Source: Isochrysis galbana (lineage: Eukaryota; Haptophyta; Isochrysidales; Isochrysidaceae). Taken from it: a stretch of 64,000 bases of DNA. Where the stretch lies: NCBI GenBank assembly GCA_018136815.1, contig CM030945.1:470605-534604 (forward strand), in the 5' to 3' direction. The notes below the pieces were generated by a model, which made no database searches, had not been told where the DNA came from, and saw only the letters and a list, made by a program, of their open reading frames with translations. The position numbers were made by a program, and so were the translations under genes. Of this stretch, positions 62,235-64,000 are shown one piece after another. Position 1 is the first letter of the stretch; every line of letters starts with the position of its first letter.

Positions 62235-62600
62235 TCCGCCCCGCCGCCTCACTGCCTCACTCTGCCTCTCCCAAGCCCGTCTCCCTGCCTCCTCTGGAGA
62301 CGGGTGAGCCCGTCATGATGAGCCCGTCCCCAACTTCCGCCGCGCCTCTCGCCGTATCCCTTCCGTCTCCTGTGTTCCCTTCTAAGGTAGTGGTAACCTC
62401 GGATCCGTCAGTGACCGACAGGCCCCCCAGCCCCCCAGAGGCCCGGAGGGGAATTCGAGCCTGAGGGGGAGAGCACGAGGCGCATCCCCCATGTGAACTA
62501 AGTATAAACTTAGTTGAGTATACTGGGGTATAGGTGATGGCGTGAGTCAGTACCGTGAGTACGTGTCCTTTGTAGTCAGCGGTAGTAGCCTGAATCTTCA
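62235..62600 (-). mobile_element. Retroposon head (AACTAAGT-TTAT-ACTTAGTT tip), minus strand
   Basis: The tip at 62515-62496 is a perfect 8-bp stem. The element extends to lower coordinates for an unknown length. Between the tip and the gap, 62517-62600 ends in CTGAATCTTCA, the start of a LINE tail on the + strand, lost in the gap. Confidence 0.55.
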
Positions 62601-62700
62601 NNNNNNNNNNNNNNNNNNNNNNNNNNNNNNNNNNNNNNNNNNNNNNNNNNNNNNNNNNNNNNNNNNNNNNNNNNNNNNNNNNNNNNNNNNNNNNNNNNNN
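62601..62700. other. Assembly gap (100 N)
   Basis: Exactly 100 undetermined bases. Confidence 0.99.
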
Positions 62701-62701
62701 T

Positions 62702-63388
62702 CAGAGCCTGCGACTCACTCCACCACGGCTGAGGCGATGCAGTGCCAAGTTTTCCGCAAGGCCGGAAGCTACCGATCCGCAGTGCTGTGGAGGCGTGTTG
62801 GACGAACACGTAGAGCAGATCCTCCAATGTTGCCCTCCTAGTATGACTGAGCTGGACCTCAGCGGGCACACGCACCTAACGGCGGCGTCGCTCTGGGCGC
62901 TTATCAACCACAGCCCTCAGACATTGCAGAAGCTTAGGCTCCGCGGCTGCTCGAATATCACCACCGGCTGGGATGCTGAGGTGACGAAATACGAAGCATT
63001 CCCCGATCTCCCTCAGCTCCGGCTGCTCGAGCTGTCGCACACCAATTCAAATGACCGCATTGTGGATTCCTTCCTCGGCAAGTCGCCGAGACTAGATGAG
63101 CTCTTGCTCAACTTTCTGCCTGACATCTCCGACTTAGCATTGACTCGTCTGCAATGCTCGCAGCGTGTGGGCAGCAGATTCAGGCTAGGGGTCATAGGCT
63201 CTTCGCGCATTTCTGACCAAGTCCTGAGAAGTCTGATGAAGTGGATGCCGCCGAGCCACTTGCTCTGTGACATATCCTACATTTGTAACTTTGGTGCTGC
63301 CCGCAACTGTGTCCCCCAACCATGTGGCGACGCAACGAGCGCTCTGAACGCGCTCATCGCAGCATATCACTTGGAGGAGTCAATGTGA
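62702..63388 (+). CDS. Leucine-rich-repeat protein, C-terminal part (F-box/RNI-like)
   Basis: The frame is open out of the gap and ends TGA at 63386-63388, about 228 residues. LRRs of the cysteine-containing type are visible: MTELDLSGHTHLTAASLWAL, LQKLRLRGCSNIT, LRLLELSHTNSNDRIVDSFL and LDELLLNFLPDISDLALTRL. The style (L..L.L.GC..IT) is that of F-box-associated LRRs, which bind substrates of SCF ubiquitin ligases. Any F-box would lie upstream of the gap. It differs from the LRR protein at 37897 in composition (GC-rich, host-like codons). A hairpin minisatellite starts at its last codons. Confidence 0.7.
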   Translation, partial: QSLRLTPPRLRRCSAKFSARPEATDPQCCGGVLDEHVEQILQCCPPSMTELDLSGHTHLTAASLWALINHSPQTLQKLRLRGCSNITTGWDAEVTKYEAFPDLPQLRLLELSHTNSNDRIVDSFLGKSPRLDELLLNFLPDISDLALTRLQCSQRVGSRFRLGVIGSSRISDQVLRSLMKWMPPSHLLCDISYICNFGAARNCVPQPCGDATSALNALIAAYHLEESM

Positions 63389-63518
63389 ATGCGCCAGATG
63401 CCATGTGAATGGCAACGCGCCTGTTGCCATGTGAATGGCAACGCGCCTGTTGCCATGTGAATGGCAACGCGCCTGTTGCCATGTGAATGGCAACGCGCCT
63501 GTTGCCATGTGAATGGCA
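63384..63518 (+). repeat. 26-bp minisatellite of hairpin units
   Basis: Five near-identical units GCGCCTGTTGCCATGTGAAT-GGCAAC. Each contains GTTGCCAT-GTGA-ATGGCAAC, an 8-bp stem with a 4-base loop. Directly follows the LRR stop codon, so it lies in the 3' UTR. Confidence 0.92.
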
Positions 63519-63804
63519 AAAAACAACAACATGTAATCCAACAGCATGTGACTGGCCGGGCGCATGCTCAATTGTGTGACAGTATGCACCGGAGTGGCCA
63601 TTCTGCCTTCTACCGCCTGGTGAGGGGCAAGGATAGTGTGGGAGTTCATTGGACACGTGGTTGCTCGCACGACTTTCTTCAAGCACCTCCAAATTGCGCA
63701 TTGTGTTTGCATCCTATGTATCTACAATAGGGCGGTCAAACACTATTTTACTATTTTAACCCTAGTACTTCCCTTAAACCCCGTTTTCTAATGCTCGCAT
63801 TCAA
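63519..63804. other. Intergenic; TAGGGCGGTCAAACA terminus at 63728
   Basis: No gene. 63728-63742 is the fourth copy of the 15-bp terminus described at 14376. Confidence 0.45.
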
Positions 63805-64000
63805 CCTACTTTTATAAGTGGGGGTCAATGGGGGCCTCGCGCCCCCCTCTCTCCATCGCGGACACCCCCCGGGGTGGGCCCGTACAATCAACCTCAGGGC
63901 CCTTTGGCAGGGGCTGGGCAATCAACACTCAACACTCTGGCCCAGGCCCCTAGTGGGCACGGGCCGAGACTCGCACTCCCACGCCCAGCATGGGCATGGG
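63805..64000 (+). mobile_element. Retroposon head (CCTACTT-TTAT-AAGTGGG tip), runs off the window
   Basis: Same tip and first 60 bp as at 6850 (GGTCAATGGGGGCCTCGCGC, CCATCGCGGACACCCCC). Continues beyond the window end. Confidence 0.7.

Noticed and set aside
63384..63518. CRISPR-like array
   Set aside because: Units are directly contiguous with no unique spacers, in a eukaryotic context; it is a minisatellite.
1..64000. rRNA genes, riboswitches, bacterial operons or terminators
   Set aside because: None of their conserved cores was seen; introns and element types show a nuclear eukaryotic locus.

Overview
This window is nuclear DNA of a unicellular eukaryote, most likely a GC-rich alga with a secondary plastid (a haptophyte-like organism is my best guess; no single sequence proves it). 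The genes carry short GT-AG introns (about 80 to 250 bp). Ten of the 25 splice donors I could place read GTGCGC or GTGCGT. Several products begin with signal-peptide plus transit-peptide-like presequences. Three runs of exactly 100 N mark scaffold gaps (15454-15553, 40554-40653, 62601-62700).

Cellular genes, left to right: a GH35 beta-galactosidase (2817-5894, +); an atypical SDR with a twin-arginine thylakoid signal (7990-9235, +); a conserved algal membrane protein with a poly-Leu leader (10246-10920, +); a selenoprotein-H-like Rdx protein with His at the Sec position (12893-13963, -); the last exon of an FKBP isomerase (15554-15702, +); a trypsin-like protease (18498-19495, -); a seven-exon HAD hydrolase (22314-24452, +); a PP2C phosphatase (27543-29421, -); an unrecognised two-exon gene with an 81-bp duplication (32308-33948, +); an LRR protein (37897-39609, +); a TLC-domain membrane protein whose 3' end runs into a retroposon (40933-42305, +); a gamma-SNAP-like protein (43722-44878, +); a PDZ-[2Fe-2S] fusion (47935-49394, +); a large single-pass membrane protein with an HGAGHG motif (51831-54071, -); and a second LRR fragment (62702-63388, +). 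For the beta-galactosidase, SDR, HAD, protease, PP2C, SNAP and PDZ genes the exon phases add up to uninterrupted reading frames. No operon-like or pathway clustering is visible.

Mobile DNA fills much of the rest. (1) hAT transposons: a frameshifted transposase at 1-1550, and a 908-bp non-autonomous element with perfect 21-bp inverted ends and an 8-bp target duplication (20439-21346), inserted into an older, different hAT transposase gene. (2) A non-LTR retroelement superfamily with a CCCH-finger ORF1, an ORF2 ending in a CCHC knuckle, a T-rich 3' tail and 15-bp target duplications. Its 5' tips form hairpins whose stems covary while the loop stays TTAT-like; at least ten heads are present. (3) A complete pol-less LTR element (55331-60882) with 1323-bp LTRs, a CCTGA target duplication, gag and an orphan chromodomain. 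(4) MITE-like elements, tRNA-derived SINE candidates, a 203-bp tandem repeat, a hairpin minisatellite and very long G/C and GA tracts.

The most unusual signals are the covarying hairpin tips, the hAT-in-hAT insertion with an 8-bp footprint in a related transposase, an LRR gene lodged between the ORF1 and ORF2 parts of a retroelement, and the pol-less chromovirus with its gag start codon inside the LTR.
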